From Conchocele bisecta (lineage: Eukaryota > Mollusca > Bivalvia > Lucinida > Thyasiridae), in assembly GCA_029237695.1 (NCBI GenBank), contig CM055265.1, forward strand, positions 118,332,067 to 118,396,066: a stretch of DNA of 64,000 nucleotides, given 5' to 3'. A model generated the notes under the pieces. That model did not search any database. It was not told the origin of the DNA and saw nothing but the letters and a program-made list of their open reading frames with translations. Shown in pieces: positions 11,760-22,432 of this stretch. How positions within the stretch are numbered: the stretch's first letter is position 1; the number at the start of each line of letters is the position of its first letter. The position numbers and the translations under genes were made by a program.

Positions 11760-11932
11760 TGTTAGGGGTGAACGTTAACACTGTCCGCGGCAACACGAAC
11801 ACCCTATACCTTTTCATGATAGCGTTTCTGGGAAGAGAATTTACTTTTGTTAGGGGTGAACGTTAACACTGTCCGCGGCAACACGAACACCCTATACCTT
11901 TTCATGATAGCGTTTCTGGGAAGAGAATTTAC
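11760..11932. repeat. Recent 89-bp tandem duplication
   Basis: Bases 11760-11843 and 11849-11932 read as identical 84-bp copies, from TGTTAGGGGTGAACG to GAGAATTTAC, separated by five bases. No divergence is visible, so the duplication is recent. Confidence 0.9.
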
Positions 11933-12057
11933 GTACAATATGTGGCATTGACGTAATAAATGGCGCCCATAACATTTGTTTTCATTCTATCTCCTATCTA
12001 TTGGCACACGTTCTTGGCCTGAATATGTGTTCTCGTTGTTAGAAGCATGACGGGTGT

Positions 12058-12138
12058 TACTGAATCTCGAATATCGCGGACCCAGATCAGACTGCGCGGA
12101 TGTGCAGGCTGATCTGGGTCTGCGATATTCGCAAATGC
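12058..12138. repeat. Solo family D hairpin
   Basis: Arms GAATATCGCGGACCCAGATC and its complement GATCTGGGTCTGCGATATTC, about 33 bp each. Confidence 0.8.
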
Positions 12139-12699
12139 TGTAATCCCCATACAACCAGCCACGATCACTTTATGATGAATTGCCTGGGTGTGGAATGTAA
12201 TTTGATGGTTGCGCCATCATATTGGACTGCGAGATTTGTCAACAGCAGTCTGATTACTCCGATTTGCATGCTCATGTTGATCATATCAAAACGGGGTTGC
12301 AAAGCCTTCTTTGATTACATATGACGTATTATACAGCATAACCTTATCGTGGAACTAGAGAATAAATCATATTTTGGGGCAGCAAATGATTAATGGCCCT
12401 TATGGTGTTTCTTTCAATCAATGCAGAAAGTTTTATGCTTCTTTTATCACTGACCTGATTAAATTAAAGTAGAGATCTTTGTAAATACGTCTAGTGAAAT
12501 TTCTTGATTCCCAAAAAATTAATGTGTTCAAGTTTTGTGGGTTGTCACATTTTACTGATGACCATGTATGTTCACGATTACAAAACACTGATTTATCCTA
12601 GAGTGTGCATGTACCAGACTTACCGTGGAACAGCCCTTTGGACGTCCAATGTATGTCCGGTTTAAAGAGGTTCTACTGTATTTTCAACGACCATGGTTT
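12139..12699. other. No gene; one family E end
   Basis: A reverse family E end, TCCGGTTTAAAGAGGTTCTA then CTGTA, sits at about 12657-12680 without its partner hairpin. Nothing else is supported. Confidence 0.45.
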
Positions 12700-13051
12700 A
12701 AAGTGCTCAGAAAAAATGCAGAAACATATTTACATTTTGTTTGTATACATGAATTACAGTGGGGTCAGCGTGTAAGTGCACACACGAACGAACACGACAG
12801 GTTGGTTCGCTACCCACCCAAAGCGTATGTTGTTACCACTCAGTTGAACCGTCTCGCCGAAACGGTTCAACTGAGTGGTAACAACATACACTTTTGATGC
12901 GAAATGAGAAAAAATGCAGAAAAATATTTACAGTTTGTTTGTATACATGAATTACAGTGGGGTCAGCGTGTAAGTGCACACACGAACGAACACGACAGGT
13001 TGGTTCGCTACCCACCCAAAGTGTATGTTGTTACCACTCAGTTGAACCGTC
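12700..13051. repeat. Family G tandem repeat, two units
   Basis: Units of about 197 bp carry AAAAAATGCAGAAA, GGGGTCAGCGTGTAAGTGCA, GAACACGACAGGTTGG and a hairpin GAACCGTCTCGCCGAAACGG flanked by GTATGTTGTTACCACTCA. The second unit stops in the middle of the hairpin at about 13051, where unrelated sequence begins. Confidence 0.85.
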
Positions 13052-13574
13052 CAAATATATCAAAATTATTTATCCGGCAGTCGCCTGACCTGTCGGACCT
13101 GTTCCGACGCCCCTTTGTCAGACTTACACACATCATGAATTGTGTCAAATTGTATAGGACCCTGTTCGTGTTATGTGTCCTCAACGTTGATTGGGAGCAG
13201 GCTGATAACACGGAATCTTGTAATTATAGAGTAATAATGATCTTATTGTTTACTGATGACAGAAGTGCTCCTTAGTAACGCTGTGGCAAGCAAAGTAGAT
13301 CCTGATCAGCTGCGTAGATTCGCATGCGGAACAGGGGCAACATTGGTTGCAAAGTTTGTATGACGCATGCAGTGAGACACGGACACATTTTTCACTATCT
13401 CGATACAATAGTATGTATGTGAGACAGTATTATGGCTAATTTATATTATCTCTGTGAAATCAGAAGTTTAGTTCATAAGAGGCACTTATTAATTACTTTA
13501 TGTTAATTCTCCAACTTGTCCATACTTCATATAGAAGAATGCGCATTGGACAACGTGCAACTTGTGTTTTTACA
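13052..13574. other. No gene recognised
   Basis: A decayed D-like stretch (GATCCTGATCAGCTGCGTAG) lies near 13299. No coding frame is supported. Confidence 0.4.
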
Positions 13575-13638
13575 ACCAGTGTAGACCCAGATCAGCACGC
13601 ACGTTTCGTGCGTGCTGATCTGGATCTGCACAGGTTAT
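13575..13638. repeat. Solo family D hairpin
   Basis: Arms TGTAGACCCAGATCAGCACG and GTGCTGATCTGGATCTGCAC around CACGTTTCGTG. Confidence 0.8.
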
Positions 13639-13924
13639 GATAATGCTATTTCAAACAGCATTACGTTTTATTAGACAATTTAGACATGTTGTAATTTTCA
13701 TGACAACATTTTGTTATCGTTGCATAATATGCTGAAGCGATCATATGACAATGCACATATATAGTCGCTTTATCATTTAAATCAACCCCAGTCAGTCGCT
13801 CATAATTTATCTTCCATTGTATTGTAGGTTACGTGGCGTATTTATGAAATTTATGCGACATAAATATGGCTTAGTTTTGTTCACATATTTAGGCGTTTAA
13901 TTTATGACTGTCACATATAGAATA

Positions 13925-14025
13925 CCAGTCTAGTGTCTTTTGATATCAAGTTTATCAGGCAAGGCTAGGAAACGCGTAGGAATTCCGAGGCTTGCCGAGG
14001 AATTCCTACCGTTTACGAGCCGAAC
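13925..14025. mobile_element. Family U element, copy 1
   Basis: CCAGTCTAGTGTCTTTTGAT leads into an inverted pair GGAAACGCGTAGGAATTCC / GGAATTCCTACCGTTTACG separated by GAGGCTTGCCGA. Decayed copies are at 28460-28590 and 52150-52250 (the latter reversed). Confidence 0.65.
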
Positions 14026-14356
14026 ATTGAGTATATGCAACACAAACGAAAGCAGTAACCACTAAAATGTGGTAGATCTATGTGAATATTCCTGCCTCCT
14101 GTTTTCCATATGTGTCTTTTTTTTGTATTTCACGTACTTTTGCTTTCCTTTTGGGACCGCACATGCTGATCGTAAGTGCTTGTTTGTGCCGCGTTGAATG
14201 CCCCTCCCACGACCGCAACAGGGCGTATGTCACATGTTTATCATGATGTATTGTGTTAGTTTCGTCTTTACATGGATTCATTGATCTCCCTTTGGTACAC
14301 AACCGCCTCCGTTAATCTTGTACAGATTATCAACATGTTCTAAAAAATATATCGCA
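14026..14356. other. No gene or recognised repeat
   Basis: Nothing supported. Confidence 0.35.
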
Positions 14357-14432
14357 ATCAAGCAATTTGATTGTCTGAGCCTGAGCTGTAGCACAGCTCA
14401 GACTCAGACAATCAAGCTGCTTGATTTCAAGC
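14357..14432. repeat. Short perfect hairpin
   Basis: AAGCAATTTGATTGTCTGAG ... CTCAGACAATCAAGCTGCTT, arms of about 30 bp around GAGCTGTAGCACAGCTC. A partial resemblance to 60625-60650 is seen. Confidence 0.7.
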
Positions 14433-14991
14433 ACATTATTCAAGTACATTGTATTTTTAAATTGACAGATTTTGGCAAGATTAGCATAGGCGGTAGAGTG
14501 CATTGTTTTCTTTTGTAGTTCTTAGCGGAACAATTATTGCATTGGAATCGTCTCCTTTGGTTCTGATGACATATACCAATACGTGTACCTACATCATATT
14601 TAAATATCATTACCGACATACTATACCCTGCTTGCTATCTAGTCCATTTGACGTTCTCAGTCGAATAGTTCCGTTTGTTGAGTTATAATTTTACATTCAT
14701 TCTTCAAATGTTAATGCTTATAATCTATAGCTTTATCTTTAACATCGGTTCATATTTTAGTTGCATGGTTTAGTTGCATGTGATGGTTTTCATAATTGAT
14801 GATGGTGTAACAATAACTAGTGTTTGTCCTGTTTATCGTCATTCTTTTTATCACCGTACTTGGACTCTTCGAGCTCCTTACGTTAAATTGTTTTCATAGA
14901 TGTCCCATATTGATTTAGATGCAGGATACTCACTCAATCAGTTTAACATAACCATTATGTGAAACACAAATGTACACTCAGTCAAATCACC
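14433..14991. other. No gene or recognised repeat
   Basis: TTTAGTTGCATG is repeated at 14756 and 14769. No coding frame is supported. Confidence 0.35.
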
Positions 14992-15297
14992 AGTAGCCGA
15001 TTTCATCAAAATTGCAAAGTATGCTTATCTAGCAAAGTATAATTTGAGGGAGTAATCATTTATGTTTCCCGAAATGCAATATTTCATATAGAACTAACCA
15101 CTGCATATATTTGATGATTAAAAGTATGCAGAATTATTATAATGAATGTATTACATTACCACAGCCAAAATGGCTGTGATAATGTAATAAATTCAGTATA
15201 ATAAAAATTAATAAATTTATCCTTAATTTGAAAATTTCTCCCTCAAAGTATACTTTGCTAGATATGTATACTTTGCAATGTTGGTGAAATAGGCTAC
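14992..15297. mobile_element. Family C element, copy 1
   Basis: Ends AGTAGCCGATTTCATCAAAA and its complement ending GGCTAC, with GCAAAGTATACTTATCTAGC repeated inward. The centre is the perfect hairpin ATTATCACAGCCATTTTGGC type, here centred near 15170. Confidence 0.85.
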
Positions 15298-15429
15298 AAG
15301 GCAACGTATGTAGTAAGCCGATGGACTGACGATTCAGTGACTAAAAGTTCCAGTAATAGTTTATTGACAAACTTGGTTGAACTGTCTGGACCTGTTATGC
15401 AGCGCGAATGTGTTCCAAGTAGATTTTAA

Positions 15430-15651
15430 TCAATCAATGCCACATACGCTGCTACGAGTGCCAGACGAGATGACAGAAACCGCGCGAACACAGTGACAGT
15501 CGACCTCTTAGTCTCGTCACGTGAACGGGTCACCGAGGAATCCGACCCGAGTCTTCTGGCAGCTCGCCGGACGATTAGCAAGCGCCTGGCGAACTGGCAG
15601 AAGAGTCAGAGAACAGACAATCGGTCAACACGTTTGGTTTTGAAAACGTAA
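15430..15651 (+). other. GC-rich open frame, possible exon or transposon remnant
   Basis: A 73-codon frame lies between in-frame stops at 15427 and 15649. It has no internal ATG, so it would have to be an internal or terminal exon piece. It reads as a hydrophilic, charged peptide (for example VSSRERVTEESDPSLLAARR). Base composition is markedly richer in G+C than the flanks. No family is recognised, and a regulatory or mobile origin is equally possible. Confidence 0.2.
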
Positions 15652-15799
15652 AATCGAATCAGTGTGATCTCATCGCGTGACCAGCTACATGAATCTGAAT
15701 ATTACGAGGATATTACATATGCAATACGTTACACCGAATGTTGTTTGTATTACAAATATGTTGCATCGACGATAACATAATTATGCAAGTTATGATGTT

Positions 15800-16036
15800 G
15801 GGGCCCGTTTGACTACACTTCGTACGAATAAAATGAGTGTAAAATTATGATAGTCTGCAAATTTCACATAAACACTGTTTTCTTGTAAATAATTATTGGA
15901 TTTACATTTATTGAGCATAGGCTGCGTATGCAGCCTATGCTCAATACATGTAAATCTATCAATTGAAATTTACCGACGATCCTAAATTTGCGCTTACGAA
16001 CATTTTAATCATACGAAGTTTAGTGAAACGGGCCCC
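15800..16036. mobile_element. Family B element, copy 2
   Basis: GGGCCCGTTTGACTACACTT end and AAGTTTAGTGAAACGGGCCC end, with the central palindrome ATTGAGCATAGGCTGCGTAT complete. Confidence 0.9.
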
Positions 16037-16267
16037 TGGAGTGTGGCAAATGTGTATGTTTCTTTCAAGAAAAAGATATCTAAAAATAAAATACAAAGTT
16101 ATCCTTTTCTCAAAACATTACATTATTTAGATGACCTAACACAATGACACTGCACATGTACGTGAAACGTGGGATAAATGTTCACAAAATATATACAACA
16201 TTACTCGCGACATGGACATGTGGAGTATAAATTACTGGCCCTAGTGTGATTGCGACACCGGGTATGG

Positions 16268-16321
16268 AAGGTGTTCGAGCCAATTCCCACCCTTAAATAT
16301 AAGCCGAATAGAATAGAATAG
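16268..16321 (-). repeat. Family W end beside ATTCT microsatellite
   Basis: Read on the minus strand, (ATTCT)n is followed by GGCTTATATTTAAGGGTGGG then AATTGGCTCGAACACCTTCC. The same junction with an ATTC tract appears at 34574-34660 and 43893-43960. It looks like a conserved terminus of a transposable element that carries a microsatellite, but the class is undetermined. Confidence 0.6.
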
Positions 16322-16341
16322 TGATTGCGACATCGAAAGCC

Positions 16342-16791
16342 ATGTCAAGGCCAATCACATTTTATGTCCAAAATACCAGACTGTTTATTTTGGCGCAATG
16401 TGTCCTTCTAATCGCTGTGTATTTTGTGACAACACTTTCTATTGACAATACAATTTTCAAACATCATTACCTGCGTAATGCACTCTTTGAATTCGATGAA
16501 AGGCATATTATATTTCCTAAGTGCCTTTCTATAGATTTGTACAATTTCGCTCAACAAAAGAGCAAAGACATATCACTCCTCCCGTGTGGCACAAATTCCA
16601 GTATTGCGATGGAAAATGTGACACTGACGAGACAAATGAGGCTTATTACATTTGCAGTCGGTGTTGCTACTGACAATCTCAGGCCCGTACACACAGGGTG
16701 TGCGACGGGTGCGTACGCATCCCCCTTAACCCGTTCAACACCACAGGCCTGTATAGTGGTATTGGCAAAAAGTGTAGATCCAGATGAGTAA
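16342..16791 (+). CDS. Doubtful open frame with one predicted membrane segment
   Basis: From the ATG at 16342 there is an open frame of about 149 codons. A hydrophobic stretch near residues 13-35 (LFILAQCVLLIAVYFVTTLS) would act as a signal anchor, followed by a polar region with NSS and NVT glycosylation-type sites. From about 16680 the frame runs into repeat-like sequence (a TGTAGATCCAGATGAG D-type end). A frame this long can arise by chance in a window of this size, and I recognise no family. It could be a first exon of a type II membrane protein or nothing. Confidence 0.2.
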   Translation: MSRPITFYVQNTRLFILAQCVLLIAVYFVTTLSIDNTIFKHHYLRNALFEFDERHIIFPKCLSIDLYNFAQQKSKDISLLPCGTNSSIAMENVTLTRQMRLITFAVGVATDNLRPVHTGCATGAYASPLTRSTPQACIVVLAKSVDPDE

Positions 16792-17403
16792 TTTTCATAA
16801 TTTTGAGAACAAAAACACCTCATGTTCATAAATGGACTGGTCTGAAAATAATTTTGTGATGATTGGAATGGGTTGCAAAATTAATATATCTAAATCCATT
16901 CCAGTTATTTAGGGGTTAAATTGCTAATCTGTCGAGGTCTGTCTGTGAATGTGCAAAAAAACAATGTTTAGCCCTTCGCACCGTCGATAACGCACCCCCT
17001 AAATTAATTCCTGCGTACGGGCCTGAATCTAACTAACGTATGTAGTATGACAAGGATTTGTAGTGTCTGTAGAAGAGTGGTGAGCCTTCATTGATTAACA
17101 GAACAGTCTAGATCATGATGCTGGTCTGGGTGTGAACTGATTTCAACATCGATAAGCCTCACTTCACCAGTCACCTTCGCAGATTAAGCGTTCCACGGGT
17201 CCCATACATTGTCAGTTTAATGTAACCTGGGCTGGATTTTGTTTAAATACTTAGTCCGTTACTTAGCATAGACTTTGCAGTTTGAAGCAATGTGATTTAT
17301 TGAAATTAGAATGATGTTCGTATGCACTAAATATAGTCTAAGAGTTATGTTGAGTTATCATGATACATATTTATTAACCCTTTGAACCCGAAAGCCCGCT
17401 ATA
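16792..17403. other. No gene recognised
   Basis: 16805-16910 and 17505-17605 share a loose pattern (GAACAAAAACACC, AGAAATGGAC, CCATTCCAGTT), suggesting two decayed copies of one repeat, each following a D-type GATCCAGATGAG motif. No coding frame. Confidence 0.45.
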
Positions 17404-17605
17404 TCGGTTTATGCAAACAGTGCAGATCCAGATGAGCCGGCTCGTAACGAGCCGTCTCATCAGGATCTGCACTTTTGCACGTAATTTTCATATTTCTTAG
17501 AACAAAAACACCCCCTTTTCAGAAATGGACGAATCTGAAAATCATTTTGCGACCATTGGATTATTCGGAACATTAGCATATCACAGTCCATTCCAGTTCC
17601 TTAGG
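17404..17605. mobile_element. Family D' hairpin plus tail
   Basis: Hairpin AAACAGTGCAGATCCAGATG ... CATCAGGATCTGCACTTTTG with the GCTCGTAACGAGC centre (17404-17478). The tail (AACAAAAACACCCCCTTTTC) is shared with 16805-16910. Other D' hairpins are at 44070 and 47278. Confidence 0.75.
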
Positions 17606-17766
17606 GTTGAAAGGGTTAAACGTGTTTACTGATTTCATAAGACACGAATCTATGCCAAGTTGCGTACGTCATCACTTAACGAATCAGTTTGCGTTTATAA
17701 TAGCAACTGTTTTATTTTCTAGCTATTTGATCTAATTCATTGTGGGACCGTGCACAACTACTTTCT

Positions 17767-18245
17767 GTTTCACGAAACCTGCAAAAACCAATTTTTTTTT
17801 TAGATAATATTAAATTTTATCAAAAATTTAAGAATGAGCCTTCTTTTTATTTCGTGAAATTTTGTCAAATATTGAATGGGGAAAAAAGAGGTGGTGAACC
17901 TGGAGGAGGAGTCAAGAACACGAAAAAAAATGGAAATTGATTCGGAAACCTAGCTAGATAGCTTGGAAATGATATAACTAAGAAAACGAAAGTTACATTT
18001 TGAAAATCGGTCCAGTATTTCTGAAATTAGAAAAAAATCCCCATGTTAAATCCCCATAGACATCTTCACTCTGATTTAAAATGTGGAAATTGATTTTTCG
18101 CAATAAAATCAATATTGGAACAAATTTCACGAAATAAAAAGTAGGCTCATTCTTAAATGTTGCTATAATTTAATATTATCGACACATTTATTGCTTTTGC
18201 ATTATTTATATAGCCGTAAAGTTTGGGCAGGTTTCGTGAAACAGA
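17767..18245. mobile_element. Family V palindromic element, copy 1
   Basis: Inverted arms of about 110 bp: TCTGTTTCACGAAACCTGC ... GAATGAGCCTTCTTTTTATT against AATAAAAAGTAGGCTCATTC ... GCAGGTTTCGTGAAACAGA. The non-palindromic middle (TAGATAGCTTGGAAATGATA, AGAAAACGAAAGTTACATTT) recurs at 45590-45920 and 49218-49330. Confidence 0.8.
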
Positions 18246-18699
18246 CTTTAATAGTAATTCTTTATTACTATTACTACTACTCTTCTTTTCAATCATTTTA
18301 CTATTCAATCATAAACATATTTTCTCAGCTTATCAGGTGTGTTTCGTCAGATACCAGTGCAATTACTTTAGTGGCCTAATTGACCGTTTCTTCGGAATAA
18401 AATAGACGTCGGATTGAACCGCATTTAGATTCCGCCCATCAGTTAATCCGACGTTTGAAGGACTATCAAATATCACTTATTTTCGTTATTGCATTTTCAA
18501 TTTCTAAATTCCAGCCATTGTACGTCAGTAATGGCTTTCCTAACCCCGCGGTGTGCCGAGTTGTATTCCATTAAGCGATTTCTTTATTACACAAGTCTGA
18601 ACAAAATTTCATGACGACGAGCTTGTCTTGCGTAGTTAAGGTAGTATCAGCGATTGAAGAAATATGAACTTTCGGCTGTGTTAAGAGATGGTGTTTGTC
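18246..18699. other. No gene; one short inverted repeat
   Basis: CGTCGGATT / AATCCGACG are inverted across 18410-18453. Nothing else is supported. Confidence 0.4.
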
Positions 18700-18762
18700 A
18701 CCAGCGTAGTCCCTAATCAGACTGCGCGGATGCGCAGGCTGATTAGGGACTACGCTGGAAAC
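18700..18762. repeat. Solo family D hairpin
   Basis: Perfect arms CCAGCGTAGTCCCTAATCAG / CTGATTAGGGACTACGCTGG around ACTGCGCGGATGCGCAGG. Confidence 0.85.
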
Positions 18763-19443
18763 AAACAACGCTAGTCGTTATACTTGAGACAGGTCACAGG
18801 AAAATGTACATTCGGTAAAACAAATTCACAAAATAAAATTTTGTATTGGACTAAAAGATGATTCATTCATAATCAAAATGCTTTTTAATTTATTGCAATA
18901 CCACGTATCGTTAAATAATGCCACAAACATGACGTCACTCACTAAAGCGAAAACGTTAGTTAAGACGTTCTGACTCGTTGGCGTTGTTGAGGTAATTCAA
19001 GAAAACAGTAACAGAAAACGGAACTTAGTCTATCGTTTCTATTTATTTGACATGTATCTCCTATGAGAATACTTTTATTCAGTTATCTACCAAGCTTTGC
19101 ACACATACTTTCTTTTGCTTATTTCTTCTTCATAAGCTTAATAATTCAGAGAAAATGTTAAAGAATATTGAAATAAATATGTAACTTTCACTATTTACAT
19201 CTTTTTGTTACTGTAAACATCACACAACTATACTTAATGAATGTTCAGCCAAACAAACAGAAAGGTAAAAACAAGAAAATCACTTCCGCTTACGATCGGA
19301 AATACTCGTTTATCTAGTACGAACTGTGCCGAATGTCCGAATGTACATTTTCACATGGCGCACCTCATATGGTTAACCTCGCTAAATCACATGTCAAATA
19401 CTCGCACCACGGACTCAGAAAATGGATCGTTCAAACAAAACGT
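18763..19443. other. No gene or recognised repeat
   Basis: AT-rich; no coding signature or repeat partner seen. Confidence 0.4.
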
Positions 19444-19766
19444 CATTCCACCCACCCACTTCGAATGATAAATAATACGTGATTGAAGGAAGACAATTGA
19501 CGTCAGGTTTTGACGTCATTTCCGGCGAAGAAACAATTCATACGCTAACGTCAAAATGGTAAATTTTGACAACGTTATAACCTGGTCTAAGAGCAAATTT
19601 AATATTTTTCGAACTGTATGTAATATATAATTTACTCCACTACCATTTTGAAATACCGGATTTATTTCCCTTGACATCTGTAAATCCGACAATCTTTATC
19701 GGATTTCCAGATGTCTCGGGAAATAATCCGGTATTTATGTATCATTTAAAGTGGGTGGGTGAGGTA
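19444..19766. mobile_element. Long inverted-repeat element, single copy here
   Basis: Outer ends CCACCCACCCACTT and AAGTGGGTGGGTGAGG are inverted. An inner hairpin (19647-19735) pairs AAATACCGGATTTATTTCCC with GGGAAATAATCCGGTATTT around a TCCGACAATC centre. No protein. Confidence 0.65.
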
Positions 19767-20159
19767 ATATTTTGAATTCCTCATTGTCTGAGCCCGGGGT
19801 CCGAGGCTTTGCCATATACGCTGAATAACAAATTTCGTTGCATGTATTTTCTATGTTTTCTATTTAACTGAATTTTATTTGGGGGACATTACACCATCAA
19901 ATCTAGTGTGTACCATTTGGAATTTTGAAATCACTATTATTTCCGCTATGCCATGGCCTATTGTATATGGTCTTTGCATTTTGGTTTACCTGGGCTATTC
20001 TGTCTCCTGCTGGTATACTAGTTCTATTTCTATCAGTCCTGGATTCTGTTATGTCCAGCCATGCCATTGCGGAAGGCCGCATACTAACTATTGAATGACA
20101 ATAACGTAATGGAAAATGATTAGCTGGCAGTATATTCTAAAACTTTAAGAAACTAATAT
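19767..20159. other. No gene recognised
   Basis: A 71-codon frame at 19879-20094 has hydrophobic stretches but no recognised family, and its reading starts at a non-ATG codon. Not called. Confidence 0.35.
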
Positions 20160-20381
20160 ACAGTGGAACACCTCCAAACCGGACACAAAGAAAACACCTG
20201 TGATCTTATTTTTGATGAATTTCTTGGTCATTTATCTCAGGTGATAATGTATGTGATAGCATAGAATGATCAAATGCCTGATTTACAGTGAAACCTCTCT
20301 AAGCCGGACACCCTGGGGACCTCCCACACTGTACTGGGGACCTCCCAGGGTGTCCGGTTTAGAGAGGTTCCACTGTATGTT
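20160..20381. mobile_element. Family E composite element
   Basis: Outer end ACAGTGGAACACCTCCAAAC (20160), then an inner hairpin 20284-20381: CAGTGAAACCTCTCTAAGCC ... GGTTTAGAGAGGTTCCACTG. The block GGGGACCTCCCA is duplicated in the loop (20313 and 20337). Confidence 0.8.
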
Positions 20382-20399
20382 AGCTCAGCATAAACAGAC

Positions 20400-21180
20400 T
20401 GTTGATAACGCGTAAGTCAATTTATTTCTGAAGTGGCACAAACGGAACCCCAGCTATTCGAATGTTTGTAGCGGTTAGGTAACGGGTGTAAATTCCCATT
20501 GCCAACCATTGTTACCGTGCCGTCAGTTTGCTGACGACCGCTGTAGATTTCGGCTCCAGTAACCGCGGGAATCCCGAACTTCAAAGCCTCTCACAAAGAC
20601 AAACGACAACAAATAAATGCAACAAGGTGACGCGCAGGGCAAGCTGTCCAAATCTTGTCACTGGTCAAGTGAATTTGGACAATTGTCGACTAGCTGGACA
20701 CCCGGAATGCACACCTTGTTAAACATCGCGGGTCAATTAATCCGCCATTATTATTCTCATTGTTGAATCCGCGGTCACGGCTATGCTCCCCGCTGATTGG
20801 TTCGTTCAGATCAAATCTCGCGGAAAATTCAGCGCAATTATTTCCGGCGTATGAATACACCAAATAAATAGACCCGCAGAAACGGAAACCACTAAACCCC
20901 AGAAAGCCACAGCCATCACGTTCATTATTTTAATGATGCGATAATTAGCCGCCAACTAAATGAAATGTCCGGCTAAATAAGACATGTTGGACAAAATTAT
21001 CGGTTTGGTAATACCATAATTTCACATGCGTTGACCAAATTGCCAGTGTCAGACGCTTTAATGACCGTCTGTCATGGAACATGAAGATGTAGAATTGCTT
21101 CTGTTAGACTGTTGTCAAACCACCCGACATAGAATATGGCACTGTTGTTAATGACAGATGGTCCTAAATGCTGTTTGGTA
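20400..21180. promoter_or_regulatory. Repeat-free, CpG-bearing unique segment; possible enhancer
   Basis: About 780 bp without any recognised repeat, richer in G+C and CpG than its surroundings up to about 20900. It has homeodomain-type motifs (TTAATCCGCC, CCGATAATTAGCCG-like, TAATTT) and an imperfect hairpin TGTCCAAATCTTGTCACTGG ... AATTTGGACA. No coding frame is convincing. A conserved regulatory element is one reading; the support is compositional only. Confidence 0.2.
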
Positions 21181-21270
21181 ATTTGAATACATTTGCTAAA
21201 TGTTCGGTACACCGCTCATTGTACATGTACTAAGGCTTGTAACTGGACGTCTTCAAACTCGTTAGGTTAC

Positions 21271-21815
21271 ATTTGCATCGTATTTCTGAACTCAATTGTA
21301 TACAAGAGTCTCCACTGGAGACTCTTGTATACAATTGAGTTCAGAAATTCCACTGGAGACTCTTGTATACAATTGAGTTCAGAAATTCCACTGGAGACTC
21401 TTGTATACAATTGAGTTCAGAAATTCTACTGGAGACTCTTGTATACAATTGAGTTCAGAAATTCCACTGGAGACTCTTGTATACAATTGAGTTCAGAAAT
21501 TCCACTGGAGACTCTTGTATACAATTGAGTTCAGAAATTCTACTGGATACTCTTGTATACAATTGAGTTCAGAAATTATACTGGAGACTCGTGTATACAA
21601 TTGAGTTCAGAAAGTCCACTGGAGACTCTTGTATACAAATGAGTTCAGAAATTCTACTGGAGACTCTTGTATACAATTGAGTTCAGAAATTCCACTAGAG
21701 ACTCTTGTATACAATTGAGTTCAGAAAGTCCACTGGAGACTCTTGTATACAATTGAGTTCAGAAATTCAACTGGAGACTCTTGTATACAAATGAGTTCAG
21801 AAATACGATGCAAAT
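21271..21815. repeat. Minisatellite R (38 bp x 13) inside an inverted repeat
   Basis: Left arm 21271-21314 (ATTTGCATCGTATTTCTGAA ... GTCTCCA) is complementary to the right end 21772-21815 (... GAAATACGATGCAAAT). Between them the unit ACTGGAGACTCTTGTATACA plus ATTGAGTTCAGAAATTCC repeats every 38 bp from 21313, thirteen times, with scattered substitutions. The open frames through it are repeat artefacts. Confidence 0.95.
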
Positions 21816-22432
21816 CTACAATAAAATGTCTGTATTATTATTTAATAATCTACTTCATCACTTTCCATGCATGTCTGAGACCCAGCGTGTTCTTTTTTTT
21901 AAATAAAGCAAACAACACTATATTGTGTTTAATATATTTAAAAGTCCAAAACAATGTTATCATTTGACCAATACGTTGCATAATTGGCGATAAAAAAATA
22001 AAATTTTCGAAAAAAAAAAAAGTTTAGACCAGTTCATGCCAGTAATAGTAAGCTGCGTTTGACATAAAATAAAAAATAAATATTGCATGTACATGAACTA
22101 TATGCTTATTTTCCGCACCAGTGCCCGTCACTTGCTATGTAACATGATGTTGATCTTATAACAGACGTACGTGTTCAAGCAGATGAAATTGAAGACAATG
22201 TCGTGACCCAAGATACTGTATAATAGGAGAACAGTCATGTGCTTCTAGCGATCTAGACTTCGGAAGTACAATGTATTTGCTTCAGTGATTACGCATCATA
22301 TAAATGAAATATGACTCGATGGAACTATAATGTGAAATAATGTCGTTGTAGCTGACACTAAACGTGGCACGCATGACACAAGTTACACGAACGCGAACGC
22401 TGCAACAAGGCTTTCGCAACCCGGGGGCCGTT
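21816..22432. other. No gene or recognised repeat
   Basis: Contains an A-rich tract near 22010. No coding frame supported. Confidence 0.35.

Noticed and set aside
21271..21815. 73-74 codon frames repeating a YTIEFRNSTGDSCI-type peptide
   Set aside because: Arises from the 38-bp minisatellite; period not a multiple of three, so the frame breaks repeatedly.
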